Positions 62,952 to 64,000 of a stretch of DNA of 64,000 nt are shown one piece after another; position 1 is the first letter of the stretch, and the number at the start of each line of letters is the position of its first letter. The stretch covers positions 7,837 to 71,836 of the forward strand of contig JBNJFP010000014.1 in NCBI GenBank assembly GCA_051746985.1, written 5' to 3'. The notes under the pieces were generated by a model. It saw only the letters and a list, made by a program, of their open reading frames with translations, had not been told where the DNA came from and did not search any database. Source of the stretch: Fodinibius sp051746985 (GTDB lineage Bacteria; Bacteroidota; Rhodothermia; Balneolales; Balneolaceae). The position numbers and the translations under genes are program-made.

Positions 62952-63626
62952 TCATTTTTTATTCTCATCATTAGACGCCATACCTTTAACAAGCAGATTC
63001 AGAAAGTTTTCAAACACCCCTTTCATATCTACTTCGATATCATCCAAGAGCTCGACATGACGTCCCCGACCACTTGCATGCGACATTGCCGTCAATCCTC
63101 GTGTACTTGCAAAAACGATCATCGCAAGTTCTTTAGGCTCATACCGATCATCTACCGAACCATCCTGCTGACCAATCTGTAATGCGCGAATCATAAAGTT
63201 CAAAGCTTCTCGACGATTCTGGTTACACTGTTGGGCATAGGTGCTGTTTTCAACTGTTTCAACGTCGCTCATCGACTCGTAATACATAAAAGCCGTAAAA
63301 TAATTGGGATACTCCTGTACAAAGTTCAGGTATGTTTCCCCCATCAACCGGATGAGTTCAATGCCGGAATGTTCATGCGCGCTGGCAAAAACCTTGGCAA
63401 ACTTAGCGTTTAGCATATCAGATCCACGCTGGGTAATAGCAATGTAGAGGTCCGTTTTATTTTTAAAATACAAGTAAAGCGTACCTTTGCTCAGTTCGGC
63501 CTTCTCAGCAATCTCATCCATCGTTGCCTGCTCCAGGCCTTTTGAAAAAATAACCTGTTCAGCGGCGTCAATAATTTGATTACGCCGACGCTCTTTTTCT
63601 CGCGCTTTTCTATCTTCTGTACTCAT
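62952..63626 (-). CDS. TetR/AcrR-family transcriptional regulator of the RND operon
   Basis: 224 aa. The N-terminal helix-turn-helix is typical: AAEQVIFSKGLEQATMDEIA, EKAELSKGTLYLYFKNKTDL (residues 21-60). The C-terminal ligand domain (about 75-215) is unlike any I can name. ATG at 63624-63626. It lies 123 bp upstream of tolC, reading the same way. The 15-bp palindrome 16 bp upstream of its start and the near-copy before tolC suggest it represses itself and the pump until a ligand binds. Confidence 0.9.
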   Translation of the reverse strand: MSTEDRKAREKERRRNQIIDAAEQVIFSKGLEQATMDEIAEKAELSKGTLYLYFKNKTDLYIAITQRGSDMLNAKFAKVFASAHEHSGIELIRLMGETYLNFVQEYPNYFTAFMYYESMSDVETVENSTYAQQCNQNRREALNFMIRALQIGQQDGSVDDRYEPKELAMIVFASTRGLTAMSHASGRGRHVELLDDIEVDMKGVFENFLNLLVKGMASNDENKK

Positions 63627-63642
63627 TGAAAATTGTATTAAA

Positions 63643-63657
63643 ATGACTACCAGTCAT
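63643..63657. promoter_or_regulatory. TetR-family operator before tetR (site 1)
   Basis: ATGACT-acc-AGTCAT, a perfect 6-bp inverted repeat with a 3-nt centre, 16 bp upstream of the tetR ATG. This length and symmetry are usual for TetR dimers. A near-copy is at 62925-62939. Confidence 0.7.
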
Positions 63658-63812
63658 AAAGTGACCAAAGTTAAGGTTCAGATTAGTTTTATACAACCTT
63701 TTTGCTAACATCATTCCCACCCCAAAATAAATAATTCCAATAGCCACAAGACTCTTTGAGAATAAACCCCTACTTTTCGTACTAATTTTATATCTCTACA
63801 AATAAGCGACTG

Positions 63813-64000
63813 GTGAAGATCTCCAAAAAATCTATAGTAGAACTATCGCTATTTATCGTTGCTGTAATTTGGGCACTCAACTTTTCGGTCGTAAAATACT
63901 CCCTGGCCGAAATTGACCCGCTCAGTTTTAATGGACTGCGGTTCCTCTTTGCCGCCGCAATAATTTGGATCGTCCTACTGTATCGCAAACAATTATTTAC
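63813..64000 (+). CDS. EamA-family transporter, N-terminal part (cut by window edge)
   Basis: A GTG at 63813 opens a frame that runs to the end of the window (62 codons). It begins MKISKKSIVELSLF and holds AVIWALNFSVVKYSL, then EIDPLSFNGLRFLFAA, the first EamA unit with the typical FN-LR motif, and a second hydrophobic stretch. It is divergent from tetR; a short gap separates them. The substrate is unknown. Confidence 0.75.
   Translation, partial: MKISKKSIVELSLFIVAVIWALNFSVVKYSLAEIDPLSFNGLRFLFAAAIIWIVLLYRKQLF

Overview
The window looks like chromosomal DNA of a Balneolota / Bacteroidota-group bacterium, probably a marine or halophilic Balneolales (Fodinibius/Gracilimonas-like). This is inferred from gene content, not from a search. 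The lineage marks are the ileS - TraR/DksA-like - lspA operon, the TPR - DUF4292 - EnvC block, DUF4293 and DUF5686 proteins, TonB receptors (one with a carboxypeptidase-regulatory-like N-terminus), a subtilase with a type IX secretion C-terminal tail, a bifunctional RibBA, weak Shine-Dalgarno signals with several GTG/TTG starts, and many acidic secreted proteins. No phage, integrase, IS element or CRISPR array was seen; it is ordinary core plus envelope/accessory chromosome.

Layout. 1-1.5 kb: 5' part of an ergothioneine gene (egtD, leftward), two small hypotheticals and tRNA-Val. 1.7-5.1 kb: fadI-fadJ beta-oxidation pair. 5.5-7.1 kb: yajC and ribBA. 7.1-11.3 kb (leftward): ileS, a TraR/DksA-like gene and lspA. 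11.6-18.3 kb: LMW phosphatase plus fructosamine-3-kinase-like kinase, a BtuF-like binding protein, then TPR protein, DUF4292 lipoprotein, EnvC-like murein hydrolase activator and a small membrane protein. 18.4-24.5 kb: outer membrane barrel, secreted S8 protease, YheT-like esterase, YpdA-like reductase and SRP RNA. 24.6-31.5 kb (leftward): a tight four-gene operon of secreted protein, FecR-domain protein, large outer-membrane protein and CHASE2 adenylate cyclase. 31.6-32.9 kb: tRNA-Ala and an OmpA/thrombospondin-3 lipoprotein. 33-43.6 kb: TonB receptor, secreted S9 and M28 peptidases, membrane proteins, a DUF5686 outer membrane protein and a cytochrome c'-like lipoprotein. 43.6-48.3 kb: GlsB-like protein, Fe3+-type ABC transporter, SPOR lipoprotein and an alpha/beta hydrolase. 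48.6-51.2 kb: STAS - RsbW-like - GAF/PP2C partner-switch cassette. 51.2-56.8 kb: MltF-like lytic transglycosylase, haem-type TonB receptor, EamA exporter and DUF4293. 56.9-63.7 kb: tetR - tolC - RND adaptor - RND pump. The right edge holds the start of another EamA transporter.

How it fits together. Much of the window serves the cell envelope: lipoprotein maturation (LspA), Sec accessory (YajC), SRP RNA, murein turnover (EnvC-like, MltF-like), outer membrane receptors and secreted peptidases. The most system-like parts are the FecR/CHASE2 cyclase operon, which could carry an envelope or surface signal to cAMP; the partner-switch cassette, which has no sigma factor beside it; the phosphatase/kinase pair that fits protein deglycation; and the TetR-controlled RND pump, where the same 15-bp palindrome lies in front of both tetR and tolC.
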